A DNA stretch of 64,000 nucleotides from Erysipelotrichaceae bacterium 66202529 (GCA_017161075.1 CP046174.1:1488001-1552000); one strand, 5' to 3'; positions 41,533-51,785 are shown, numbered from the stretch's first letter. A program made the numbers and translations. Notes: generated from the letters alone by a model not told the origin.

Positions 41533-44500
41533 ATGGCCGTAGATGGCTCTTTAAAATTTGATACAAAGATAGACTCGTCTGGATTTGATACAGGAGTAAA
41601 GAAAATAAGTGGACTGGCAGCAAAAGGTGTTGCTGCCGTTGGAACTGCATTAGCCGGCGCCAGTGCCTATGCTATAAAAGTGGGGGCTGACTTTGAAGAA
41701 GGCATGTCAAAGGTAGCTGCCATATCAGGCACATCGGGAAAAGAACTGGAAGCCTTAACTGAAAAAGCCAAAGAGATGGGAGCTAAGACTAAATTCAGTG
41801 CTACGGAATCAGCCGAAGCAATGCAATATATGGCAATGGCAGGCTGGAAATCCGCCGATATGATTTCCGGTATTGATGGAATAATGAATCTTGCTGCAGC
41901 ATCCGGTGAGGACCTTGCAAGCGTGTCTGATATCGTAACAGATGCCTTGACTGCATTTGGCTTGCAGGCCAAAGATTCTGCACACTTCGTGGATGTTCTG
42001 GCGGCTGCTTCTTCCAACAGTAATACCAATGTGTCAATGATGGGTGCAACCTTTAAATATGCAGCTCCTCTAGCAGGTGTCTTAAAATACTCTGTCGAGG
42101 ATGTTGCCACAGCGATTGGCCTTATGGCTAACGCCGGAATCAAAGGGGAGCAAGCCGGTACATCGTTGAGATCCATGTTCACCCGATTGGCTAAACCACC
42201 AAAAGAATGTGCTGAGGCTATGGACACGCTAGGAATTAGCATAAAAAATTCCGATGGTTCAGCCAAACCTCTAAATCAAACGCTGCAGGATATGCGGCAG
42301 AAATTCAGTAAGTTATCAGATACTCAGAAAACACAGTATGCATCAGCTATCGCAGGGACGGAAGCTATGTCTGGATTATTAGCTATTGTCAATGCAAGTG
42401 ATACTGACTTTGATAAATTGACAAAAGCTATCAATGGAGCAGATGGCTCTGCCGAAAAAATGGCCAAGACCATGAATGATAACCTAAAGGGCAAAGTAAC
42501 CATTTTAGGAAGCTCTCTGGAAGGCTTAGGCATACAGGCATATGAGAAGTTTGAAAAGCCTATGAAAAAGGCTGTGGATGGGGCGATAACGAAGGTAGAG
42601 GGATTGTCCAGGGAAATGTCTTCGGGCAAGCTATCTAAATCAATGGATAAATGCGCCGAAGGTATTGCAACGGTAGCAGATAAAGCACTTGACCTTGCTA
42701 CCGACGCAATCCCTGTCATGATAAACGGATTTGCTTTTATTGTTGATCACGGAAAAGAAGTCGTTACCGTGACGTCAGCTATCGCAGCTGGTTTGCTTTA
42801 TTATTCAAATCAACAGAAAATGGCCAATGCAATTACTCTAGCAACTGCAGCAGCACAAAAAGCATACACATTAGGAACTTGGGCTATGGAGACAGCTACG
42901 GCATTGCTTACAGGTAAAATAACACTGCAGACAGCTGCACAAGAAGCATTAGCAATAGCCCAACTTGCAAGTCCACAAGGCTTACTGACGGCCGCTATTG
43001 TGGCAGGTGCCGCGGCAATAGGAGCATATATCGTAATGTCCATAAAGTCAAGAGACGCAACGGACGAAAACAGTGTTGCCACAAGAAAACTTGTGGATGA
43101 TTATGAGGAATTGAATGATACATTAGAGGCAAACAAAGAAGCTAGAAAAGAAGCACTCGAAAATTCAAAAGCCGAAGCTGGCAGTGCTGAAATCATGTCT
43201 CAGAAACTTGAAGAATTAAGCAAAAAAGAAAATAAATCAAATGCTGAAAAGAAGCAGATGCAGTACTATGTGGATGAACTGAACAAAATTGTTCCGGATT
43301 TGAATTTAAAGTACGATGCCGAAAAAGATGCTTTGAATAAATCCACAGATGCCATAAGGTCAAACATAAAAGCTCAAAAGGACTTGGCTATAGCGAAAGC
43401 CTATCAAGAGAATATGGCCGCTATTGCTAAAGACATGGCTGATGCACAAATGAAGCTCGATGAGGCTACACAGCAAAATACAAAAAATGAAATTGCGCTT
43501 AAAGAGGCAAAAGAAGCAACAGAAAAAGCATATCAGAAATATATTGAAACTGGTGAAAAAGCTGGAAGTAAAGAAATGGAAGCATGGGCAAATGCAACTA
43601 TAGCTTATAAAAACGCTCAAGAAAATTGCAATAAATCTCAAAAAACAGTTGATGATTTAAAAAATAAAATGAGTGATTTGAATAAGGAATATGACAAGAC
43701 AGACCAATATGCACAAAAGTCTTTAAATTCAGCAGATTTGGAAAAGAAACTTTCTGAACTAACAGACCTTGCCAAAAAGAAAGGAAAAGAAATTCCAAAA
43801 GAAATAGCAAATTCTATCAGAGAAGGAACCTACGCTGTTCCTGAATCTGTTAATGAAATGAAGTCACTCATTAAATATGATGATATGCTCAAAAATGCAA
43901 AAGAAAACGGCATTGAGCTCCTAAAAAGCCTTACTGATGGGATAGCAAGTGGAAATCTAAAGCCATCTGAAGCAGTGAAACAAATGCAGAATCTGATCTC
44001 CTTCAGCGATGTATTAAAAAAGGCTGAGCAAGCCGGTGTTGATATCCCTGAAAAAATGAAACAGAAGATTGCGGAAGGAAAGTTGAAGCCCAAAGAAGCT
44101 GCAGATCAAGTCCAGACGCTTATCGACTTCAGCAATGCATTAAAAAAAGCCGATATAGCAGGTGAAGAAATACCGGAATCTATCAAAAATAAGATCCTTG
44201 AAGGGAAATTGAAGCCGGAAGATGCAGTAAATCAGATGCAAGCACTTATCAGCTTCAATGATATGCTGGCTGAAGCTGGAATGGCTGGTCAGACAGTACC
44301 CGAAAATATTCAAAAAGCAGTATTGGAAAGAAAGCTTTCTCCTGCCGAAGCTGTAGCTGAGATGAATCGGCTACTCATCAAGAAAGCAGATACTCTGGGA
44401 CCTGAATTATATAAATCAGGTGTGAGTGGATCTGAACGATTTACATCCGGAGTGAATGCTGGAAAAGATAAAGCACACAATGCTGGTTACTTTTTAGGAA

Positions 44501-45558
44501 AAGGTGTTGCAGACGGGACGAGCGCTGCAAGTGACGAATTATGGTCTGCCGGTATCAATATTGCAAATACTTTGCTGAGTGCAGTCACAAGCAAACAGGG
44601 GCTGGATGAACATTCACCGTCTAATAAAGGTGTAAAGATAGGAAAATTCGCAGTCCAAGGTGTCGTCAATGGTGTAAATTCATCTGCTAAGGGTGCAGCA
44701 GCATCTATGGTACATCTCGCGCAGATGATGTCACAAACTGCCAAAACAAACAAAAGTTTCGATTTTGAAAACATCGGCAAAAATATGATCACAAGTTATA
44801 CGAATGGTGTAAATGCTAGTGAGAAAAAAGCAGTATCATCTGTAACAGATATCGTGAATAAGACGGTAGCTACGCTTGTGAAACAGAATCCAAAAGCAAA
44901 GGCGGAATTTCAGAATGCCGGAAAAGAACTAATAAGCACCTACAGTAATGCTATAAAAACACAGACAGATGCATCTATCAAATCTGTAACAGCATCTATA
45001 AATAAATTTGCGCAACAGGCCCAGTCACAATACGATGAACTGGTCAATAAGCGGAAAGCTCTCGCGCAGACATTGGATGGAAATGACCGTTTATTAACGA
45101 AAGACGATAGTGGAAATACATTACTTACCGATCTCTCAAAAAGTAAGAATGAAATACAGGCGTATGGCAAGAATCTGGAAGCTCTGAAAAAGACAATGCC
45201 TAAAGCTCTGATGGAGGAGATCACTTCCATGTCATTTGAAGATGGAAAAGCGTACACTGATGCTTTGATGAAAATGTCAAAAAAAGAAAGAGATACCTAT
45301 GTGAAGACATGGACAGAGCGTGAAAAAGCTATCAAATCAGTTTCGGATAAATTTTACGCCGATCAGATCAAATCCGTGCAGACTAAATTCAATGACGACA
45401 TCTCTAAGATCTTGGAACAAACAGCAAATAAGACAACGAGTATCGGACAGCAGACGGTGAACGGCATGGTCAAGGGGATGTTATCAAAACAGAAAGAACT
45501 CAAGGGTGCATCCAAAACCCTTGCAGATGCAATTCTGAAGCAGTTTAAAAAGACATAG
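41533..45558 (+). CDS. tail tape measure protein (truncated by in-frame TAG)
   Basis: 1341 aa. Sets tail length. The N-terminal FEEGMSKVAAISGTSGKELE and FSATESAEAMQYMAMAGWKS blocks are the TP901 tape-measure core. A hydrophobic region (about residues 400-510), a long coiled coil (about 520-750) and four degenerate ~40-residue helical repeats (about 770-950; GKLKPxxAxxQxQxLI) follow. Two HSPS motifs are expected near the C-terminus: one is inside, the other directly behind the TAG. ATG 41533 with GAGGTG upstream. Confidence 0.92.
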   Translation: MAVDGSLKFDTKIDSSGFDTGVKKISGLAAKGVAAVGTALAGASAYAIKVGADFEEGMSKVAAISGTSGKELEALTEKAKEMGAKTKFSATESAEAMQYMAMAGWKSADMISGIDGIMNLAAASGEDLASVSDIVTDALTAFGLQAKDSAHFVDVLAAASSNSNTNVSMMGATFKYAAPLAGVLKYSVEDVATAIGLMANAGIKGEQAGTSLRSMFTRLAKPPKECAEAMDTLGISIKNSDGSAKPLNQTLQDMRQKFSKLSDTQKTQYASAIAGTEAMSGLLAIVNASDTDFDKLTKAINGADGSAEKMAKTMNDNLKGKVTILGSSLEGLGIQAYEKFEKPMKKAVDGAITKVEGLSREMSSGKLSKSMDKCAEGIATVADKALDLATDAIPVMINGFAFIVDHGKEVVTVTSAIAAGLLYYSNQQKMANAITLATAAAQKAYTLGTWAMETATALLTGKITLQTAAQEALAIAQLASPQGLLTAAIVAGAAAIGAYIVMSIKSRDATDENSVATRKLVDDYEELNDTLEANKEARKEALENSKAEAGSAEIMSQKLEELSKKENKSNAEKKQMQYYVDELNKIVPDLNLKYDAEKDALNKSTDAIRSNIKAQKDLAIAKAYQENMAAIAKDMADAQMKLDEATQQNTKNEIALKEAKEATEKAYQKYIETGEKAGSKEMEAWANATIAYKNAQENCNKSQKTVDDLKNKMSDLNKEYDKTDQYAQKSLNSADLEKKLSELTDLAKKKGKEIPKEIANSIREGTYAVPESVNEMKSLIKYDDMLKNAKENGIELLKSLTDGIASGNLKPSEAVKQMQNLISFSDVLKKAEQAGVDIPEKMKQKIAEGKLKPKEAADQVQTLIDFSNALKKADIAGEEIPESIKNKILEGKLKPEDAVNQMQALISFNDMLAEAGMAGQTVPENIQKAVLERKLSPAEAVAEMNRLLIKKADTLGPELYKSGVSGSERFTSGVNAGKDKAHNAGYFLGKGVADGTSAASDELWSAGINIANTLLSAVTSKQGLDEHSPSNKGVKIGKFAVQGVVNGVNSSAKGAAASMVHLAQMMSQTAKTNKSFDFENIGKNMITSYTNGVNASEKKAVSSVTDIVNKTVATLVKQNPKAKAEFQNAGKELISTYSNAIKTQTDASIKSVTASINKFAQQAQSQYDELVNKRKALAQTLDGNDRLLTKDDSGNTLLTDLSKSKNEIQAYGKNLEALKKTMPKALMEEITSMSFEDGKAYTDALMKMSKKERDTYVKTWTEREKAIKSVSDKFYADQIKSVQTKFNDDISKILEQTANKTTSIGQQTVNGMVKGMLSKQKELKGASKTLADAILKQFKKT

Positions 45559-45948
45559 GGAATCCATTCTCCGTCTAAAGCTTTTGAAGAAGAATCAGAA
45601 CATATTCCTGAGGGTGCTATTAAAGGTATTGAAAATAAGAAAAAACCATTGCTTACATCTGTAGGTAACATAGCAAAAGAGATGGTGGATTCATTCAAAG
45701 ATATCGACATGGATAAGACTTTGGCTGGTTTGCGGTCTGCGATAGTTGCACAACAGAGTAGAATGATGGCAATCGTGGATATTCAATCGCATATGGATAT
45801 CAATCGAACAAGAGGGAATGAACGATCTTCCTCAAATATTACCAATTATAATCAAAATCTTACATTCGTTGGGAATGGTCCTGTCAAACCTAGCGAAGCG
45901 TCCAGAGAAATGAGAGACGCAGTAAGAAGGATGGAGTGGAGCAAATGA
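45559..45948 (+). pseudogene. C-terminal remainder of the tape measure protein behind TAG
   Basis: The same frame continues after TAG 45556-45558 for 129 residues without a stop: GIHSPSKAFEEESEHIPEGA, then the usual tape-measure ending, and its own stop overlaps the Dit start in an ATGA. The junction KKT-stop-GIHSPS equals the common KK(A)LGIHSPS, so TTG to TAG is the simplest explanation. No ribosome site allows separate translation near the break. Confidence 0.8.
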
Positions 45949-46814
45949 GAAGATATATATACAAGAATTCTTTAGGACGAGAGATCGAATTTTCTGTGGA
46001 TACAGGGTTTCGACTGACAAATATAGAAGGCTTATCGGCTTTAGATATTGCAATCACAGAGGTGTCAGGCTCATCACAAATTGGGGCATCGGCGGCAAGC
46101 AGTAAGATCGAGACAAAAGATATCACGATCGAAGGCGATTTTGCAGAGTCGTATCAGCATAGAAGGAATCTGATCGATACGGTCATGCCATGCATTGCTG
46201 CCAAACTCCGATTCATAGACACGGACAAAGGTCTAGATCTTTTTCTTGATGGCGAGCCAAAGAGAACGCCAGATATATCGAATGATGTCGGTTATCAACA
46301 ATTCCAATTCGTTTTTCATGTTTACTACCCTGTTTGGCAATCTACTGAAGATAAGGTGACTTCGTTTATAGGGTATGATGCACGATTCTGTTTCCCAATG
46401 AGTTTTTCTAATGTGAAGCCTTGGAAGATATCTCAACAGCGTCTCGCTGTTATAAAGAATGTGATAAACGACGGTTCACTAGTCACAGGTTTTGCTGCAA
46501 GATTCAGGGCTATCACTGCTGTAATCTCTCCCGAACTCCTGAACATAAAGACTCAGGAAGTCATCCGTTTTAAAAAAGGGTTTATACTGAATCCGGATGA
46601 TCTATTGTATGTCAGCACATATGATAATCAGAAAAAAGTAATACTGACCAAGGCATCTACAGGAAAATCGGAAAACGGCTTTAAGTATCTTGCTGATGAG
46701 ACTGTTTTCTGGCAGTTGCAACCTGGAGACAATCCAATAAAATATGGCGCCGCCAATAATCACGAAGGGCTTGAAGTGATGATCATGTTTAAAACGGCTT
46801 TTGTAGGTGTCTGA
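45945..46814 (+). CDS. distal tail protein (Dit)
   Basis: 289 aa. Hub at the tail tip. GREIEFSVDTGFRLTNIEGL, then IEGDFAESYQHRRNLIDTVM and the YPVWQSTED region follow the Sipho_tail family. ATG 45945 with GGAG upstream; the next gene starts on the stop codon. Confidence 0.88.
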   Translation: MRRYIYKNSLGREIEFSVDTGFRLTNIEGLSALDIAITEVSGSSQIGASAASSKIETKDITIEGDFAESYQHRRNLIDTVMPCIAAKLRFIDTDKGLDLFLDGEPKRTPDISNDVGYQQFQFVFHVYYPVWQSTEDKVTSFIGYDARFCFPMSFSNVKPWKISQQRLAVIKNVINDGSLVTGFAARFRAITAVISPELLNIKTQEVIRFKKGFILNPDDLLYVSTYDNQKKVILTKASTGKSENGFKYLADETVFWQLQPGDNPIKYGAANNHEGLEVMIMFKTAFVGV

Positions 46815-47821
46815 TGGTATATCATATCTATAATACTCAAAATGAACGTATCGGTATATTGCAGAATTACAGTAGCATACAATGGATGCCAAGATATGAC
46901 GAAACAGGTACTTTTGAAATACATGTTCTGGATACGAAAGAAAATATACAGCTCCTTCAAATAGGAAATAGATTGATCAGGCAGGATGACGGTACGATAG
47001 GATTCATCGAATATACTTACAGCAAGGATCGGGAACTTGAAATCAGAGGCCACATGGATAATCTCAATAACAGGATCAATCGCTCGACGGTGCAGTTAAA
47101 AAAAGTGCTGGAGGGGCTTTATGATCTTGTGAATAAGAATAAGAGAAAACTCCCTATCACGACTGCAGGCATCGTGTTGCCGGATACTACGATCGATCAG
47201 CAGACAACATGGCAAGAAATCCGTAAAACGTTCAGTGAAATATGTAAGAAGACAGGGTATGGGTACAGGATGGTGAAGGATGGAGATGAGTTCAATGTCA
47301 TCCAACTTTATAGATGTAAAGAGAATGAAGATATACTGTTTTCGGAGGAATTGAATAATGTGATTGCTGAATCATATCTGCAGAATATGAGTGATTATAA
47401 AAATTTTGCATATGTAGCTGGCGAAGGAGAAGGAAATGCGAGAACGGTTGTAGAGGTCGATCAGACGGACGGTGGAGAACGCTTCGAGGTATTCGTTGAT
47501 GCAAAGGATCTGCAAAAAGTATGGCTTGATGAATCGGGAACAGAACATAGGCTCACAGACACTGAGTATGATGAACAATTACGCCAGCGTGGAATAAATG
47601 TGTTGAAAGAACATCCGAAGATTGAAGAGTTCCAGTGTGAGATTGATCTTACCAATGAGAGTTATATCTATAAAATAGATTACCAGCTTGGAGATATTGT
47701 AAAAATAAAATCACAAAAGTATGGATTCATAAAATTATTCCGCCTGACGGGATTGGATGAAGTGGATGAAGGCGGCCTGAAATTGACAGGTATGCTTACC
47801 GCTTATGTAAAGAAAGGATGA
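46814..47821 (+). CDS. tail protein, Gp37-like (Tal position)
   Basis: 335 aa. VYHIYNTQNERIGILQNYSS, WMPRYDETGTFEIHVL and DYQLGDIVKIKSQKYGFIKL match the siphovirus ReqiPepy6 Gp37-like family. It takes the tail-associated baseplate hub position after Dit. No lysin domain is fused. Confidence 0.85.
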   Translation: MVYHIYNTQNERIGILQNYSSIQWMPRYDETGTFEIHVLDTKENIQLLQIGNRLIRQDDGTIGFIEYTYSKDRELEIRGHMDNLNNRINRSTVQLKKVLEGLYDLVNKNKRKLPITTAGIVLPDTTIDQQTTWQEIRKTFSEICKKTGYGYRMVKDGDEFNVIQLYRCKENEDILFSEELNNVIAESYLQNMSDYKNFAYVAGEGEGNARTVVEVDQTDGGERFEVFVDAKDLQKVWLDESGTEHRLTDTEYDEQLRQRGINVLKEHPKIEEFQCEIDLTNESYIYKIDYQLGDIVKIKSQKYGFIKLFRLTGLDEVDEGGLKLTGMLTAYVKKG

Positions 47822-47825
47822 TTTA

Positions 47826-49232
47826 ATGGCAGAGAGAGCTTTCCCTCATGATGATACAGAGTATCTTGCTGATGATCTTCGAATGTGGTTTATTGGCCGT
47901 ACCTGTGGAGTGATCAATGCAACGAGAGAAGATTTTATAACATGGCCATCTGGTGGTATGCAGATAACAGTTGGTGAGGGGTATGCATACATAAAGACTG
48001 GAACAGGGACAAGAGGTGGTGTAGTGTATGGAAATACATCACCGATCACATTTGATTTGGATGCAGCAGATAGTGTGCTCGACAGGATAGACGCAATCGT
48101 CCTACGATATGATAAAGAATCAAATAGTACGAAGCTTTTATTGAAAAAGGGGGTACCAGCAAGTAATCCAGTAGGTTATTGGCCTGATAGAAGTATAGTA
48201 GGCTATGAACTCGTACTCAAGTATATCCATGTCGATCATGGTATAGGAAGTATCACAGAGGAATCGATAAAGGATGTGATCTTAGATGAAACTTTGTGTG
48301 GTCTAGCTTCTGATACATTATCAAGGATTCCTACACAGCAGTTTCAGAATGCATTTGATGCATGGTTTGAGCATGTGAAAGGACAGTTAACAGAAGATAC
48401 CGCCGGTAATCTACAATACCAGATTGATACAAAATCCAGAATATGTGATGGTACAGGAGCATTGATAGAAAATGGGGTGATGACACCGAATACAAATATT
48501 CTGGTCAATAGTGATTTTGTAAGTGGTTTGGTAAACCAAAAAGGATTACTGTCATATGAAGTGGGCAATAAGTTAGAATATACTATTGATATGTGGCGAT
48601 CTTATAATGTGAAAGTAGAAATAATCCGTCCTGAAGGTGGGATCACAATCACGAACAATGATACAGTAGCGCATGGATTCCGGCAACAAATGAATATCAT
48701 AAACAGGACTGCTACTTTGATGATAGAAGTAGGAGAGGTAAGCGGAAGAGTGACCACAAACGGCACAAAGGTATTAAAGCAGGGTATCAATATTTTTAAA
48801 ATGGATAATATGCAGGATGATAATATAAGCATAATTCTTAATGGTGGGACAAAAATCAATTTAAAGCGAATCAAACTAGAGTTAGGCAACTATTATACAG
48901 GAATGCAATACTGGGATAGAACAATTGAAGAACTAAAATGTAGAAAACGGTTAATAATCAAAACCGTGAGCATCATGGCATATCAGATCACAAGCAATAA
49001 GGCATATTTCATGTTAGATTATGAGCCAATGGAGAAAACACCAACATGCTCTCTTTCAAATGCCATCATTAGAAATAAAGCAGGATCAAATTTGACAATG
49101 ACTGATAGTATTGAAGTCAATTCAGTAAGTGACCGTAGAGCGATATTGATTGCAAATTTCAATACCAACATATCGAGTGAAACTATGCTGAGATTATCTG
49201 CAAATGTAACATTAGATGCGTATGATTATTAG
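47826..49232 (+). CDS. baseplate/receptor-binding protein
   Basis: 468 aa. The N-terminal 170 residues (TEYLADDLRMWFIGRTCGVI; TVGEGYAYIKTGTGTRGGVV; VLDRIDAIVLRYDKESNSTK) are the conserved baseplate-attaching region seen before variable host-binding parts. The C-terminal ~250 residues are beta-rich and unfamiliar, as expected for a receptor-binding domain. Followed by a terminator. The receptor is unknown. Confidence 0.78.
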   Translation: MAERAFPHDDTEYLADDLRMWFIGRTCGVINATREDFITWPSGGMQITVGEGYAYIKTGTGTRGGVVYGNTSPITFDLDAADSVLDRIDAIVLRYDKESNSTKLLLKKGVPASNPVGYWPDRSIVGYELVLKYIHVDHGIGSITEESIKDVILDETLCGLASDTLSRIPTQQFQNAFDAWFEHVKGQLTEDTAGNLQYQIDTKSRICDGTGALIENGVMTPNTNILVNSDFVSGLVNQKGLLSYEVGNKLEYTIDMWRSYNVKVEIIRPEGGITITNNDTVAHGFRQQMNIINRTATLMIEVGEVSGRVTTNGTKVLKQGINIFKMDNMQDDNISIILNGGTKINLKRIKLELGNYYTGMQYWDRTIEELKCRKRLIIKTVSIMAYQITSNKAYFMLDYEPMEKTPTCSLSNAIIRNKAGSNLTMTDSIEVNSVSDRRAILIANFNTNISSETMLRLSANVTLDAYDY

Positions 49233-49258
49233 AAAATAGGTAATCCAATATCTCGCAT

Positions 49259-49284
49259 GGGCGTGCGTTAAACGCCCTTTTATT
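49259..49284 (+). terminator. terminator after the tail module
   Basis: GGGCGT pairs with ACGCCC (49259-49264, 49272-49277), then TTTTATT. Confidence 0.8.
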
Positions 49285-49314
49285 ATGCCAGAATGGCGGA
49301 AAGAGATGAGGTAT

Positions 49315-49728
49315 ATGAAACATATGGATAAAGTATTCAACTCTGTAGTAGCTGTAATAGCTACGATCTTCACATATCTGTTCGGAGGCTGGGACACAGC
49401 TATTGTCGTACTGATTACCTTCATGGTAATGGATTACATCACAGGCGTGCTTTATGCCTGGAACACGAAAACTGTATCTAGTGAGGTCGGTCTGAAAGGA
49501 TTATCGAAAAAGTTTCTGATTATCCTTATTCTGATCGGTGCTGTAGCATTAGACCGATTGATGAGTAACGGAACATGGGTATTCCGTACATTGGTATGTT
49601 ATTTCTACATCGCGAATGAAGGCATCAGCTTGTTAGAAAATGCAGGGAATCTAGGTCTGCCAGTACCGGAAAAATTAAAAGCTGCATTAGCGCAGTTAAG
49701 AGACAAAGAAAGCGAGGATGAAGAATAA
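49315..49728 (+). CDS. phage holin (toxin-secretion/phage-lysis holin family)
   Basis: 137 aa with about three membrane helices (VVAVIATIFTYLFGG; TAIVVLITFMVMDYITGVLY; FLIILILIGAVALD). MDYITGVLYAWNTKTVSSEV and GLKGLSKKFLIILILIGAVA are holin family landmarks. It pierces the membrane at lysis. ATG 49315 or 49324 is possible; upstream codons are unsupported. Stop overlaps the amidase start. Confidence 0.88.
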   Translation: MKHMDKVFNSVVAVIATIFTYLFGGWDTAIVVLITFMVMDYITGVLYAWNTKTVSSEVGLKGLSKKFLIILILIGAVALDRLMSNGTWVFRTLVCYFYIANEGISLLENAGNLGLPVPEKLKAALAQLRDKESEDEE

Positions 49729-50576
49729 TGAATATCACAAAAATGTTAGCACCAGTAATCTATAGCGGAGCAAGAAGTGGCATTAAGAGGACGAAAAATG
49801 GCGGTGTCACTATCCATAACACGGATAACTTTAAGGCAGGAGCTGGAGCTAAGAACCACGGAACGTATCTACAGAACAGCGGATCCACGGTGCAGGCTTC
49901 CTGGCATTATGCTGTGGACGATGGAATGATCACACAGTCAATCCCGGATAACGAAGTAGCATGGCATGCAGGGGACGGATATGGAAATGGTAACATGACA
50001 ACCATTGCGATCGAGATTTGTGTCAATCCGGATAGTAATCTGGAGAAAGCCACTGATAACGCTGCATGGCTGGCTGCGAAGCTGCTGAAAGCACAAGGTC
50101 TTGATCACCAGAGCTTGTACCAGCATCACGACTGGTCTGGCAAAAACTGTCCTAGCCAGATTCGTGCCAATAAGCCATACAGCTGGGCGAAATTTGTCAG
50201 TAAGGTAAAAGGATATATGCAGCAGGACAACGCTTCTAGCAAGCCGAAACCAGACCAGATACTGAATAAAGGGGATAAGTTTATTTTCCCGGATGTCTAC
50301 CAGGTATCCAAGGTATCAGCATCTCGTGATGCGGTAATTTGCTATGCCCTGACTGGCACTCCTGTGGCCGAGTACCATTGGCTGGATGCAGCAGTATGCG
50401 AAGAGGTTACAAAAGGCGGTAAGAAATCCGGCGATCAGGTGCTGCAGCCGGGCGAGTATGTGAAAATCAAAGGCACATACACTGTCCTAGACAATGATCC
50501 GGAAACTGATTCTGTATATGCTAAAGTCGGACGCAGAAAAATGTGGATTTATGCAAAGCCGCTGCGTGAAGTCTAA
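49728..50576 (+). CDS. endolysin, N-acetylmuramoyl-L-alanine amidase
   Basis: 282 aa. Amidase_2 domain (residues ~10-150): zinc ligands are His30 (VTIHNT), His134 (QHHDW) and Cys141 (KNCPSQIR). The C-terminal ~110 residues form a beta-rich cell-wall-binding part (ILNKGDKFIFPDVYQVSKVS; VLQPGEYVKIKGTYTVLDND). No signal peptide, so it depends on the holin. Last gene of the lysis module. Confidence 0.93.
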   Translation: MNITKMLAPVIYSGARSGIKRTKNGGVTIHNTDNFKAGAGAKNHGTYLQNSGSTVQASWHYAVDDGMITQSIPDNEVAWHAGDGYGNGNMTTIAIEICVNPDSNLEKATDNAAWLAAKLLKAQGLDHQSLYQHHDWSGKNCPSQIRANKPYSWAKFVSKVKGYMQQDNASSKPKPDQILNKGDKFIFPDVYQVSKVSASRDAVICYALTGTPVAEYHWLDAAVCEEVTKGGKKSGDQVLQPGEYVKIKGTYTVLDNDPETDSVYAKVGRRKMWIYAKPLREV

Positions 50577-50588
50577 TGTATGAAAAAG

Positions 50589-50625
50589 CCCTACATCTCT
50601 TAACTGAGAGGTAGGGTGTTTTTTT
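50589..50625 (+). terminator. terminator after the endolysin
   Basis: CCCTACATCTC pairs with GAGAGGTAGGG around TTAACT, then TTTTTTT. A closely related hairpin recurs at 52073-52107. Confidence 0.85.
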
Positions 50626-50713
50626 GTATGCACCATATCGTATTAAATACTTAATTTTTTAATTAGTGCATCCTGCAAGGTTTGTGAATAATAGCTGTCG
50701 TTAAGTGAAATTG

Positions 50714-51685
50714 CTATTCTTCAATCTTACTATTTGGTTGGGGAATCTTAGGCGTAGTATACCAGTTGATTGGAAAACCCAAGCTATTTAATATTAAATT
50801 TATATCGATGGTTTTTAATCTTAATCGTAGATAATTAGTTCTTCTTAACAGTGTGTTATGAAGTAATGCATATTGATTTTTGGATAACAAAGTCTGCATT
50901 ACTATAAAAACATTATAGACATCTTGCTTAATAGAATCATTTGAAATAGAGTATTTATCATGCAATTCCGATAAATATCGAACGTGTCCTTTGCAATTGA
51001 ACCCTAGTAGCTTATTGTTATGTGCGACAATATTTCTTAAATCGATCACATTTTCAATGTAAGAAATCAAGTTACTTGAAGTCAGTTGTATGGAATCAAG
51101 TTCTAAATTATCAATTAAGAAAAGACTGAAATCCTTAGCGATAACATTTTTCAAAGCATCATCCAAGTATTTATAAAAGTATAGTAATTGACCAAAATTC
51201 ATGTAATTTGTCAGTATCCAAAAGGGAACATCACCATGCCTATGTATGTAGTGATTTATAGGATTATTTGGTATGTGTTTATATTTGTTAATAATGTTTG
51301 ACAGTGACGAAATGGTTTTAGTAACTTGTAATATATCATTACTATTATAGTTTGATGCGATTAGATATGCATACTTTTCGTCTTGATATTTTTCGGAAAA
51401 ACGATAAGCAAGTATGGATTTAAAATGTTTTTCAGCTTCAAGTATGCTTTTGAAAAAAATAGATTTGATCTCCTTATCATAATAATGAACTTGAGTAATT
51501 TCGTCGAAATTAGTTCCAGGTATAAATCTATCATCATTGGTCATGAAGAATTTAGCATAGCAATTTATGACATTATAATAGTTGTTGTTTAGAAGAAATT
51601 TTTTTGATTTCTCCTTATTGCTGAAATTCAAGCCGCGCGATAATAATAATTCATATTGTTCATCAATAGTCTTAAACGGTTTCAT
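50714..51685 (-). CDS. Abi_2 (AbiD/AbiF-type) HEPN protein, abortive-infection toxin
   Basis: 323 aa. Abi_2 family: N-terminal TIDEQYELLLSRGLNFSNKE and INCYAKFFMTNDDRF, then EAEKHFKSILAYRFSEKYQD, and the HEPN catalytic motif R-x4-H as RNIVAH (Arg217, His222) in DLRNIVAHNNKLLGF. HEPN proteins of this kind are RNases that act in phage defence. AAGGAG lies ~8 nt before the ATG. Upstream on the same strand are two copies of a structured RNA, the proximal one ending in a terminator 26 nt before the gene. This is the arrangement of an RNA-antitoxin system. Confidence 0.88.
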   Translation of the reverse strand: MKPFKTIDEQYELLLSRGLNFSNKEKSKKFLLNNNYYNVINCYAKFFMTNDDRFIPGTNFDEITQVHYYDKEIKSIFFKSILEAEKHFKSILAYRFSEKYQDEKYAYLIASNYNSNDILQVTKTISSLSNIINKYKHIPNNPINHYIHRHGDVPFWILTNYMNFGQLLYFYKYLDDALKNVIAKDFSLFLIDNLELDSIQLTSSNLISYIENVIDLRNIVAHNNKLLGFNCKGHVRYLSELHDKYSISNDSIKQDVYNVFIVMQTLLSKNQYALLHNTLLRRTNYLRLRLKTIDINLILNSLGFPINWYTTPKIPQPNSKIEE

Positions 51686-51710
51686 GATAATCTATCTCCT
51701 TAATCAAAGA

Positions 51711-51774
51711 AAAAACCTACCACATCAGAATGGTAGGTTTTCCGCAATAGCCCCCGTAGGGTTACTACCGCTTC
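51711..51774 (-). ncRNA. structured RNA, proximal copy, with terminator, directly upstream of the HEPN gene
   Basis: Transcribed from 51786-51814. A 31-nt core (51772-51742) is identical to the distal copy. Within it GCGGTAG pairs with CTATTGC (7 bp), and inside GTAG/CTAC plus CCC/GGG could form a pseudoknot. It is followed by the hairpin AAAACCTACCA/TGGTAGGTTTT and T residues, a leaky terminator before the toxin gene. Confidence 0.75.
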
Positions 51775-51785
51775 TTCGTATTCAT

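Noticed and set aside
41667-42266. 199-codon frame antisense to the tape measure gene
   Set aside because: Shadow of the Ala/Ser-rich tape-measure coding frame; no start signals.
35264-45558. Stop-codon reassignment in the phage
   Set aside because: The two interrupted genes use different stops (TAA and TAG), many other phage genes end with both, and no suppressor tRNA gene is in the window.
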